NCBI GenBank assembly: GCA_944376955.1
Contig: CALWEB010000197.1
Coordinates: 1-6,404 of the forward strand
DNA from: an uncultured Agathobaculum sp.
GTDB lineage: Bacteria; Bacillota; Clostridia; Oscillospirales; Butyricicoccaceae
DNA length: 6,404 nucleotides
Direction of reading: 5' to 3'
Of this stretch, positions 1 through 6,002 are shown in pieces; the stretch's first letter is position 1, and each line of letters starts with the position of its first letter. The notes below the pieces were generated by a model, which ran no database searches, was not told where the DNA came from, and saw only the letters and a list, made by a program, of their open reading frames with translations. The translations under genes and the position numbers were made by a program.

Positions 1-350
1 CGGTCAACCCGGCGCTGGCCCGCGTGCAGACCGAGGGCGGTATCGTGCAGGGCATCGGCATGGCGCTGTTTGAGGATGTGACCTATGAGCCGACCGGCCG
101 CATTGCGGAAAACTCCTTTATGCAGTACAAAATCCCGACGCGGCTGGATATGGGCAAGCTGCGGGTGGAGTTTGAGTCCAGCTATGAGCAGAGCGGTCCG
201 TTTGGTGCAAAGTCGATCGGTGAGATTGTGATTAACACACCGTCGCCCGCGCTCGCGCACGCCATCGCGCACGCGACCGGCGTTTGGCACCGCGAGTTGC
301 CGATCACGCCGGAAAAGGTGCTGTGGGGTATCAAAAAAGGGCAGGCATGA
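1..350 (+). CDS. Molybdopterin-dependent xanthine dehydrogenase-family large subunit, C-terminal end (5' partial)
   Basis: This is the last 115 codons of a molybdenum hydroxylase large subunit; the reading frame is open from base 3 and the N-terminus lies left of the window. Seen in sequence: VNPALARVQTEGGIVQGIG near the start, GPFGAKSIGE in the middle (the Glu at 222-224 matches the family's catalytic glutamate, which acts on the Mo-bound substrate), and ELPITPEKVLW at the end. This order is typical of the cofactor-binding C-terminal domain of the xanthine oxidase family. These cytoplasmic enzymes hydroxylate purines or other N-heterocycles and usually work with FAD and 2Fe-2S partners, none of which is in view. 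The exact substrate (xanthine, nicotinate or other) cannot be read from this fragment. It overlaps the next gene through an ATGA junction, which implies co-transcription and translational coupling. Confidence 0.92.
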   Translation, partial: VNPALARVQTEGGIVQGIGMALFEDVTYEPTGRIAENSFMQYKIPTRLDMGKLRVEFESSYEQSGPFGAKSIGEIVINTPSPALAHAIAHATGVWHRELPITPEKVLWGIKKGQA

Positions 351-916
351 AGCATATTCTGTTTTTAGCGTCGGGCAACAGTCGCAGATTCGGGGAAAAT
401 AAGCTGCTGAAAGAGCTTTCCGGCAAGCCGCTCTACCGGCACGGGCTGGATACACTGGCAGAGCTTGTGCGCGAACGGGAGGACTGCACATTGACCGTAG
501 TTTCCCGTTATGCGGCGGTGCAAGCGGGTGCGCAGGCGCTTGGCGTGCGCGCGGTGGACAGCCCGGAGAGCGAAAAAGGCTTGTCGTACACCATCCGCGC
601 GGGGGTGGATGCGCTCACCTTGCAGGACGGCGATTTTATTGTGTTCGTCGTAGCCGACCAGCCGTATCTGACCAAAAAGACGGTCGCACGGCTGCTGGAT
701 GCAGCAGAACCCGGTGTGCGCATGGCGCGCGTGGTATTCGGCGAACGGCGCGGCAACCCCAACCTGTTTTGCGCAGCGATGGCGCCCGCCTTGCGTGCGC
801 TCGAGGGTGACGAGGGCGGCCGGGAACTGCTGCGCGGCGCGGATTGCGTGCTGGTGCAGGCAGGCAGTGAGCGCGAACTATACGATGTGGATACAGTGGT
901 AGATCTTGACGGATAA
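347..916 (+). CDS. mocA: MocA/MobA-like nucleotidyltransferase (molybdenum cofactor cytidylyltransferase family)
   Basis: A 189-residue protein of normal family length. Visible motifs are the nucleotide-binding loop LASGNSRRFGENKLL (residues 7-21), GLSYTIRAG (78-86), the metal-binding VADQPYL (102-108), GNPNLF (136-141), GDEGGRELL (154-162) and DVDTVVDL (180-187). Members of this family transfer a CMP or GMP moiety to molybdopterin to make the dinucleotide cofactor used by xanthine dehydrogenase-type enzymes. The gene starts inside the stop of the upstream hydroxylase gene (ATGA overlap), which supports a role in maturing that enzyme. The start at 347 is chosen over the in-frame start at 284 because it sits at the coupling junction, follows a GGGCAGG stretch, and gives a protein beginning directly with the beta-strand before the nucleotide loop. 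GNP replaces the more usual GHP in the fifth motif. CTP versus GTP preference cannot be decided from sequence alone. Confidence 0.88.
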   Translation: MKHILFLASGNSRRFGENKLLKELSGKPLYRHGLDTLAELVREREDCTLTVVSRYAAVQAGAQALGVRAVDSPESEKGLSYTIRAGVDALTLQDGDFIVFVVADQPYLTKKTVARLLDAAEPGVRMARVVFGERRGNPNLFCAAMAPALRALEGDEGGRELLRGADCVLVQAGSERELYDVDTVVDLDG

Positions 917-921
917 AATCG

Positions 922-960
922 GGCCCGCCGCAGAAGTTTTTCTTCTGCGGTGGGCCTTTT
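922..960 (+). terminator. Rho-independent terminator of the hydroxylase-mocA operon
   Basis: A 15-bp stem (922-936 with 942-956, one G-T wobble) closes a TTTTT loop and is followed by TTTT at 957-960. It starts only a few bases after the mocA stop at 916, so it ends that operon. The U-tract is short, but the stem is long and GC-rich. Confidence 0.9.
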
Positions 961-1069
961 GCTGTCTGTGGTATGGAAAAACGTGTGGTGGGGATGGTAG
1001 CCGCATCCTGTTGCTGTTGGTGAAAATGGAAAATAATCGCGCATTTGCTCTGGTATTTTTGTGCTGGGT

Positions 1070-1078
1070 TGATATAAT
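1070..1078 (+). promoter_or_regulatory. Extended -10 promoter (TGATATAAT) for the membrane protein gene
   Basis: TATAAT at 1073-1078 is a perfect -10 hexamer and is preceded by TG one base upstream, the extended -10 signature. No good -35 hexamer is found 16-18 bases upstream (about 1049-1056), which is tolerated with an extended -10. It lies after the operon terminator and about 95 bases before the start of the only downstream gene, so it probably drives that gene from an 85-90 base leader. Confidence 0.6.
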
Positions 1079-1174
1079 ACACAGTATAGAGATAAGGCAA
1101 AACTGGTATGGGATGAGAAATGATGTGGGGAGGGACGCGTTTCCGTCCGTTTGGGATAGGGGAAACGGCGTGCG

Positions 1175-1768
1175 ATGAAAGAACGAATCAAGAGCGGCGG
1201 ATTGCTGCTGCTGACGATCATTGCGATTCTGCTGATCGCTTTTTCGCTTTACGGGCTGTTTTCGCACCTTTGGGTGAAATGGAATGACGGCAGAGAAGAG
1301 CCAGCCACGCAGACAGAAACTGCACAGGAAGAGATGCAGGCGCAGCCGATCGCGCCGATGGACAGCGCCGATGTGCAGGTGTCGGAGGAGGAACTGTATC
1401 AGCCGGGGGATAATCCGGATATCGACGCGGCAATCCGCGATGAGCTGAACCGGATTCTGAACGAAACTGCTTTTTCTTACCACAATGAGACGGGTAGGAA
1501 TCAGGGATATGCGGGCGAGCACCGCGCCAGCTTCACCAACCAGACCGATGTGAATTTTGGCACGATCCAGCTGGAGATTTCGCTGTACAAGTTGGACAAT
1601 CCGCGGCAGTACGGGGATGACGCGACCATTCCGGACGAACCGCTGGAGGTACATAACGCCTATGTCGGGCCGCTGGCCGCAGGGGAGACTGTTCCTCTTT
1701 CCTTTACTTCGGATACGGACGATTATAACTACTTTTTGTTTGGCTACGGCTATACTTTGGAGGAATAG
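1175..1768 (+). CDS. Membrane-anchored protein of unknown function with an extracellular beta-rich domain
   Basis: A 197-residue protein not assigned to a named family. Residues 1-7 are basic and residues 8-32 form one hydrophobic segment without a cleavage motif, so it is probably an N-terminally anchored protein with the rest outside. Residues 38-80 are a Glu/Gln/Pro-rich acidic linker. Residues about 85-197 hold alternating beta-like strands: FTNQTDVNFGTIQLEISLYK, then VGPLAAGETVPLSF, then a Tyr/Phe-rich end. The pattern of a strand ending in LY, followed by a PLAAGET turn and another strand, recalls FxLYD-type surface domains; this is an inference. The start at 1175 has only a weak AGGGG site about 12 bases upstream, but it is the natural start because it directly precedes the basic-hydrophobic N-terminus. 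It is a single-gene unit with a promoter near 1070 and a shared terminator near 1814-1844. Confidence 0.75.
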   Translation: MKERIKSGGLLLLTIIAILLIAFSLYGLFSHLWVKWNDGREEPATQTETAQEEMQAQPIAPMDSADVQVSEEELYQPGDNPDIDAAIRDELNRILNETAFSYHNETGRNQGYAGEHRASFTNQTDVNFGTIQLEISLYKLDNPRQYGDDATIPDEPLEVHNAYVGPLAAGETVPLSFTSDTDDYNYFLFGYGYTLEE

Positions 1769-1813
1769 GCGAGTTTCTCAGCAGTTGCGCATAAGACAAG
1801 TAATCTGCCATGC

Positions 1814-1844
1814 AAAAAAGGACGCTTCAAACGGAGCGTCCTTT
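1814..1844. terminator. Bidirectional terminator between convergent genes
   Basis: Bases 1817-1828 pair with 1833-1844 (12 bp including one G-T wobble) around an AAAC loop. On the minus strand the hairpin is followed by an uninterrupted T run (complement of A1814-1819), a strong stop for the recombinase, whose last base is 1862. On the plus strand the right arm ends in TTT followed by a T-rich stretch, so it can also end the membrane protein transcript. Confidence 0.85.
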
Positions 1845-1861
1845 GTGTGTTTTCCCTCCTG

Positions 1862-3421
1862 TTACGAGCCATATGCGGCGCGGAACAACACTTCGATGGT
1901 GTCGTCATCTACCCATACCCGTTCAATCACGACTTTGGCAATGCACTTCTTTTCTTCGATGGTGTAGCTGGGCCATTCGGTCAGCACAGCTTGGAAATAT
2001 GGTTCTAGATCGGCAGGCTGCGCTTGACAGAGCAGAGCCTCGCGCTTGGTTTTGAGCGCGGTCAACTGCTCGTACGCCTCGTGGATCTGTGCGGCGATGA
2101 TATGTATGACATCCGGCTCAAGGATATGGGTCAGGTTTTGTTTCAGCTGCCCAATCTCCTTTTCGCGATGATCGATTTCAATTTCCAGCTGATTGACTTG
2201 AGCGCTGCGTCGCTGCCGTGATTGAATGGGTACAGTGCGGTAGCTTGCTAGAAAATCAAGCAGTTTTGCGTCCACTGCACTTTCGATCGCTTCGAGCGTA
2301 ATTACCCGACTTCGTCCTGGACAGATGGCATTGCCTCGCTTGTGCCCGCCACAGTTGATGTAATGGCCGCGCATCCCGGCAGGCTTATTGACCACCGTGA
2401 TGGCATAGCCACATTTTTTGCATTTCATCAGCCCGGAAAGCCAGCTGTGCGAACCAGCACCGCTGTTTTTCAGGGCGCGGTTGCGATCCAGCTTGTGCTG
2501 CACATCCAGCCAGAGCTCGGCATCCACAATGCCCTCATGCGGAGCAAGCGTGACAAAACTGCCTGCCAGATCGGTGAATTTGCGCTGGGTCGGGCGTTGG
2601 TCGGGCGGCACGGAATGGAGATGCGTGTAGCAGTAGCAGCCGTGCTGCTGGTCATAGGCTGTGATAGGATCGTTCATGGTTGCGCCTTTGCTTTGCAGAT
2701 AGCGGTAGACCGCCGCATCTGCCCGCACGAATGCGGGATTGCGCAGCAGGCGGCCGAGCGGGAGCGAGGACCAGCTGCCACCGCGTGCAGTGCGATATCC
2801 ATTCGCGTTGAGCCAACGCACAAGCGAACCGAGGGTCTCACCGTCCTGCAAGTAGCGTTCATAAATCGAGGCCATCAACGCGGACTGCTGCGGATTGGCT
2901 ACATAACAGGCCGTGCGCTTGCCGCCAACCAGGGTTTCGCCCTTGTCAAATCCAAAGGGGGGACGGCCACCCAAGTACATGCCGGCCTTGGCACGGGCGA
3001 AATAGTTGTCGGTCACACGGCGTTGTATGGTTTCGCGTTCGAACTGCGCAAACACCATCATGATCTGTGCCATCACAGTGCCAGATGGGGTATTGTCGAG
3101 CGTAATGCCCTCGGTGACCGACTGAAAATGTACGCCGCGCGCAGACAAGCGGGTGCATAGGCCGGTGAAGTCGTGTACCGAGCGGCTGATGCGGTCGAGC
3201 CGGTACACAAGGATTTTTCCGATCTGCCCAGCTTCCACATCGGCGAGCAGATGCTGAAGCGCCGGACGGTCGATATTCTTGCCTGAAAAGCCCTTGTCGG
3301 TGTATACCTTGCAGTCCTGCGCTTCGCCTGCGGGCAGCGCATCGCGGCAAAGCTGCGCCTGCTGTTCGACAGAGATGCTGTCCGCCCGCTCGACTGACTG
3401 ACGGGTGTAGATAGCGACCAT
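1862..3421 (-). CDS. Large serine recombinase (resolvase/integrase family)
   Basis: A complete 519-residue site-specific recombinase. The N-terminal resolvase catalytic domain (about 1-150) has YTRQS with the probable nucleophile Ser9 and Arg7, GFSGKNIDRP (44-53) and the YRLDRISRS motif (73-81) carrying the conserved Arg residues. The middle recombinase DNA-binding domain (about 155-310) contains GGRPPFGF (151-158) and LLRNPAF (225-231). A zinc ribbon follows with Cys334, Cys337, Cys357 and Cys367. Residues about 405-465 are a charged heptad-like coiled coil, the region that in large serine integrases controls synapsis and directionality. Such enzymes cut and rejoin att sites for insertion, excision or inversion of elements. 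The start is well supported by AAAGGAGG at 3429-3436, 7 bases upstream. The gene converges on the preceding membrane protein gene and ends in a strong terminator. No cargo, relaxase or phage gene is visible beside it, so which element it moves is unknown. Confidence 0.95.
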   Translation of the reverse strand: MVAIYTRQSVERADSISVEQQAQLCRDALPAGEAQDCKVYTDKGFSGKNIDRPALQHLLADVEAGQIGKILVYRLDRISRSVHDFTGLCTRLSARGVHFQSVTEGITLDNTPSGTVMAQIMMVFAQFERETIQRRVTDNYFARAKAGMYLGGRPPFGFDKGETLVGGKRTACYVANPQQSALMASIYERYLQDGETLGSLVRWLNANGYRTARGGSWSSLPLGRLLRNPAFVRADAAVYRYLQSKGATMNDPITAYDQQHGCYCYTHLHSVPPDQRPTQRKFTDLAGSFVTLAPHEGIVDAELWLDVQHKLDRNRALKNSGAGSHSWLSGLMKCKKCGYAITVVNKPAGMRGHYINCGGHKRGNAICPGRSRVITLEAIESAVDAKLLDFLASYRTVPIQSRQRRSAQVNQLEIEIDHREKEIGQLKQNLTHILEPDVIHIIAAQIHEAYEQLTALKTKREALLCQAQPADLEPYFQAVLTEWPSYTIEEKKCIAKVVIERVWVDDDTIEVLFRAAYGS

Positions 3422-3490
3422 TCGGCCTCCTCCTTTCCTTTGGTATCATGGGACGGGGACGGTGGTTGCCATCCTCGTCCGGTATATGGA

Positions 3491-3601
3491 TCATTTCACC
3501 GGCAGCGGGCGGTCGAATCCCTGCCGGATGCGCACAATCTGGGCTTTCAGTTCGCCCGGCGATAGGGTGGCATTGGAAGTCACTGCGGTGGTTGCGGTCA
3601 T
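3491..3601 (-). CDS. Possible 36-residue leader peptide upstream of the recombinase
   Basis: A short ORF reading MTATTAVTSNATLSPGELKA at its start and ending RQGFDRPLPVK. It is preceded by a perfect AAAGGAGG at 3612-3619, 10 bases from its ATG, the same core as the recombinase site. Its ATG overlaps the stop of another short open frame (ATG 3723, end 3598), and 69 bases separate its own stop from the recombinase start. The strong Shine-Dalgarno sequence and its position inside the recombinase leader transcript support translation. The second half (ELKAQIVRIRQGF) could form an amphipathic helix. I do not recognise the peptide. It could be a small regulator such as a directionality factor, a translational leader, or a chance ORF; the choice is open. 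Confidence 0.4.
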   Translation of the reverse strand: MTATTAVTSNATLSPGELKAQIVRIRQGFDRPLPVK

Positions 3602-3794
3602 AATCGGTGCGCCTCCTTTGGTATGGTTGGCCGGTTCTTTTGATCTGGGGTCCGCCAGATGTCCAGAGGGAAGGGGGATAGATCCGGGACGTGTTCTCCT
3701 TCCAAAATATTCTCGTAAACCATACAGTATGCAAGAAGGGATCTGTCATCACAAAAGGAAGCAAATGATTTCTGGATCAGATGCAATGGAAAAG

Positions 3795-3814
3795 TCTTGT
3801 TCTTTTGAACAAGA
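3795..3814. promoter_or_regulatory. Perfect dyad over the predicted recombinase transcription start (possible operator)
   Basis: TCTTGTTC and GAACAAGA form an exact 8-bp inverted repeat around TTTT. It begins four bases past the minus-strand -10 hexamer and covers the expected start site (about 3811) and first transcribed bases. It could be a repressor operator or a 5' hairpin in the message. It has no U-run on either side and so is not a terminator. Confidence 0.45.
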
Positions 3815-3817
3815 TTG

Positions 3818-3846
3818 GTTATACTAAACACAAGAAATTTGTGCAA
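3818..3846 (-). promoter_or_regulatory. Sigma-A-type promoter for the recombinase transcript
   Basis: On the minus strand TTGCAC (3846-3841) and TATAAC (3823-3818) are separated by exactly 17 bases; each hexamer differs from consensus at one or two positions. It gives a leader of about 390 bases before the recombinase start, containing the short ORF at 3491-3601. Confidence 0.6.
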
Positions 3847-3898
3847 AACGATGCAGAAAGTCCAGACAATGCGTTTTGGCAGTATATACCTTACTTAG

Positions 3899-3920
3899 GC
3901 AGAGGAAAACTCTGCTTTTT
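3899..3920 (+). terminator. Orphan plus-strand hairpin terminator upstream of the chemoreceptor
   Basis: GCAGAG (3899-3904) pairs with CTCTGC (3910-3915) around GAAAA, followed by TTTTT (3916-3920). The shape is that of an intrinsic terminator on the plus strand, although the stem is only 6 bp. No plus-strand gene lies within 2 kb upstream, so it may be an attenuator in the chemoreceptor leader, the end of a small RNA, or the relic of a displaced gene. Confidence 0.6.
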
Positions 3921-4074
3921 CGTATATCCATATGCGCGTTGACAATAAAAGTGGTTTTTCAATGGTTGCTTTTGAAAATGCCTCTTTGCTGGGTAGGATC
4001 AAAGGAGGGAATGGATCGCGAAGAAGAAACGCAAATCCCGCTTTTAAATTCAAATCCAAGGGGGCTAAAATTAT

Positions 4075-5850
4075 ATGAAAAAGGCAGTAAAACAATCAAC
4101 ATTACTCACAGCGTTGAATTTGGGAACGATCGCACTGGTGATTATATTGACAGCGGCCTTTCTATTATCGGCGTTTATGAACAATCGCGCGATGGAAATG
4201 TATAGCAATGGGGATGAATTGACATCAGCTGCCCAGCAATTTCTGGATGCATCGGGCTACTTAACGGAGCAGGCAAGGGCCTGCGCCGCTACCGGTGATG
4301 CAGTATATCACGATAACTACCAGAACGAAGTATATAATTTGCAGAACCGTGAAAACGGCTACAACAGAATGGAAGCGGTTGGGATCACGGACGAGGAAAA
4401 GGCACTGATTACCGAGATGTCGCAGATTTCCAACACCTTGGTTCCGATGGAAGAAAGCGCGATGAGTTTGGCAATGTCGGGGGATATTAACTCCGCGCTG
4501 GAATATGTATTCGGTGATGCCTACAGCTCGGATTTGAGCAAAATCCAATCTCTGCAGGATCAGTTTGTAGAGACATTTCAGGCACGCCTTGCGTCTGAAA
4601 TCCAAAAGCAGCAAACAAATGTGTTGATCATGCAGATTGTGGTCATCATCCTTGTGTGCCTGATTATTGTATTCCAGATTTTCAGCACGCTGTTCACGAG
4701 GAAAAAAGTAATCCGTCCTCTTAAGATTATACAGGAAGAAATGCTGGAATTTTCCAAAGGCAATCTGTCCATCGGTGGCAAGCTGCAGGAAGATACTTCG
4801 GAACTCGGGATGCTTGTCTACTCTGTCCATCAGATGCGAGAGCATTTGAAAGCATTCATCGAGGATATTCATAATAAATTGCTGCAAATATCAAAAGGCG
4901 ATTTGGATATCCAAATGGATATTTCCTACATCGGTGATTTTGCTGAAATTGAAACTTCCATGAAGAAAATCAGCACTTCTCTGAGCGAGGCATTCCGAGA
5001 AATTGATCTGGCAGCCAATCAGGTTGCGTCTGGTGCCGATCAGGTATCCAATGGCGCACAGGCGTTGAGCCAGGGCGCGACGGAGCAGGCAAGCGCGGTG
5101 GAAGAACTTGCAGCGACAGTGCAGGAAATCAGCACAAGAATCAATCAAAATGCAAAAGATACGGATTCAGCCAACAGTTTAACCATGCTTACCGGCACCA
5201 AAGTCAATGAAAGCAAACAGAAAATGCAGGAACTGATGTCTGCAATGGATGAGATTAAAAAGACCTCGCAGCAAATACAGGGCATCATCAAGACCATTGA
5301 TGATATTGCATTCCAGACCAATATTCTTGCTTTGAATGCAGCGGTGGAAGCCGCCCGCGCAGGATCGGCTGGAAAGGGCTTTGCTGTGGTGGCCGATGAG
5401 GTAAGAAACCTTGCGGGCAAATCTGCAAAGGCATCCCAGAATACGCAGGAGCTGATTAAAAACTCCATCTATGCCGTGGAGCAGGGCGGTGTATTGGCAA
5501 CGGATGCGGCAAAGGTTTTGGATGAAACCGTGGAGGCAGCGGATCAGGTCGTGGCATCCATCCAACGCATTGCGACGGCATCCGCAGAACAGGCACAGGC
5601 CGCCGACCAGATCGCACAGGGTCTGGATCAAGTCTCCAGCGTGGTGCAGACCAACTCTGCAACGGCCGAAGAAAGTGCGGCGGCAAGTGAGGAACTGTCC
5701 GGTCAGTCCAGTATGCTGAAAACACTGGTCGGCAAATTCAATATTGCCAATACAGGCACAGACTATCCGGTACAAGAGACCACAGATTATGCACCGGTAA
5801 CACCCGCGGCACCGTCGGCACCATCTGATATGTATTATGACAAGTATTGA
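4075..5850 (+). CDS. Transmembrane methyl-accepting chemotaxis protein
   Basis: A complete 591-residue chemoreceptor. Transmembrane helix 1 is at about 14-35 and helix 2 at about 182-204. The roughly 145 residues between them are helical and resemble a four-helix-bundle sensor domain; the ligand is unknown. A HAMP domain follows (about 207-262, with the VIRPLK proline motif), then a second HAMP-like unit (about 264-312, KGDLDI and YIGDFAEIETSMKKI). The cytoplasmic coiled coil contains a likely methylation helix (ATEQASAVEELAATVQEI, 335-352) and the hairpin tip IAFQTNILALNAAVEAARAG (411-430), continuing GKGFAVVADEVRNLA, which binds CheA and CheW. A second Ala/Glu/Gln-rich stretch at 500-545 is the descending arm. 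The tail is Pro/Ala-rich and ends MYYDKY, with no NWETF-type CheR tether. The start has AAGGGGG 10 bases upstream. It is a solitary gene with no other chemotaxis genes beside it, and its GC content is lower than that of the outer flanks. Confidence 0.95.
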   Translation: MKKAVKQSTLLTALNLGTIALVIILTAAFLLSAFMNNRAMEMYSNGDELTSAAQQFLDASGYLTEQARACAATGDAVYHDNYQNEVYNLQNRENGYNRMEAVGITDEEKALITEMSQISNTLVPMEESAMSLAMSGDINSALEYVFGDAYSSDLSKIQSLQDQFVETFQARLASEIQKQQTNVLIMQIVVIILVCLIIVFQIFSTLFTRKKVIRPLKIIQEEMLEFSKGNLSIGGKLQEDTSELGMLVYSVHQMREHLKAFIEDIHNKLLQISKGDLDIQMDISYIGDFAEIETSMKKISTSLSEAFREIDLAANQVASGADQVSNGAQALSQGATEQASAVEELAATVQEISTRINQNAKDTDSANSLTMLTGTKVNESKQKMQELMSAMDEIKKTSQQIQGIIKTIDDIAFQTNILALNAAVEAARAGSAGKGFAVVADEVRNLAGKSAKASQNTQELIKNSIYAVEQGGVLATDAAKVLDETVEAADQVVASIQRIATASAEQAQAADQIAQGLDQVSSVVQTNSATAEESAAASEELSGQSSMLKTLVGKFNIANTGTDYPVQETTDYAPVTPAAPSAPSDMYYDKY

Positions 5851-5931
5851 GTGTGTCGATGGGGCGGGCGGACAGGTTTTACTCAAGGCTACGAATTCGG
5901 TATTTTACTTATGAAAGAATATCCGCAGAAG

Positions 5932-5953
5932 TGGATTGCAATTTTGCAATCCA
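5932..5953. repeat. Perfect 9-bp inverted repeat (hairpin) downstream of the chemoreceptor
   Basis: TGGATTGCA and TGCAATCCA are exact inverted copies around ATTT. The hairpin lies 81 bases after the chemoreceptor stop and 50 bases beyond the end of the truncated asnB, in AT-rich DNA. Neither side has a T-run, so it is not a classic intrinsic terminator, though it may protect or end the chemoreceptor message. It could also be a protein-binding dyad. Confidence 0.5.
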
Positions 5954-6002
5954 TATGGAGAAAAACGTGGCTCATAATTTGGTTTTCCCGGCATAATATG
6001 AA

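Larger units (their letters stand above)
3602..4074. other. AT-rich divergent control region between recombinase and chemoreceptor
   Basis: This 473-base stretch has no long credible gene. From left to right it holds the Shine-Dalgarno sequence of the short leader ORF, a possible 41-codon frame on the minus strand (ATG 3723, stop 3598) lacking a ribosome binding site, a dyad at 3795-3814, a minus-strand promoter at 3818-3846, a plus-strand hairpin terminator at 3899-3920, and the chemoreceptor leader. The leader contains an unassigned AAAGGAGG at 4001-4008, only 2 bases before an ATG, and the weaker AAGGGGG at 4058-4064 used by the chemoreceptor. I could not find a convincing plus-strand promoter. 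Confidence 0.6.

Noticed and set aside
2342..3160. Long plus-strand open frame opposite the recombinase
   Set aside because: It is antisense to a gene with clear catalytic motifs and has no ribosome binding site or family features.
2946..3764. Long open frame of about 270 codons on the minus strand overlapping the recombinase N-terminus in another frame
   Set aside because: Its protein is rich in Arg/Pro with no recognisable domain and it lies mostly inside the strongly supported recombinase frame; it is a shadow of GC-rich coding sequence.
3795..3814. Dyad considered as an SOS (LexA) box
   Set aside because: The Gram-positive LexA site reads GAAC-N4-GTTC; here the half-sites are in the reverse order (GTTC-N4-GAAC).
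1769..3930. Direct repeats flanking the recombinase as att sites
   Set aside because: Only short chance matches (for example AGACAA at about 1792 and 3864) were found by eye; none is long or well placed enough to define element ends.
3939..3967. TTGACA considered as the -35 of a chemoreceptor promoter
   Set aside because: No -10-like hexamer lies 16-18 bases downstream (the sequence there is near ATGGTT), and no TAAA-N15-CGATA flagellar sigma pattern was found.
4001..4205. Short ORF at 4011 behind a perfect AAAGGAGG
   Set aside because: Only 2 bases separate the ribosome binding sequence from the ATG, too close for normal initiation, and the frame runs mostly through the chemoreceptor gene.
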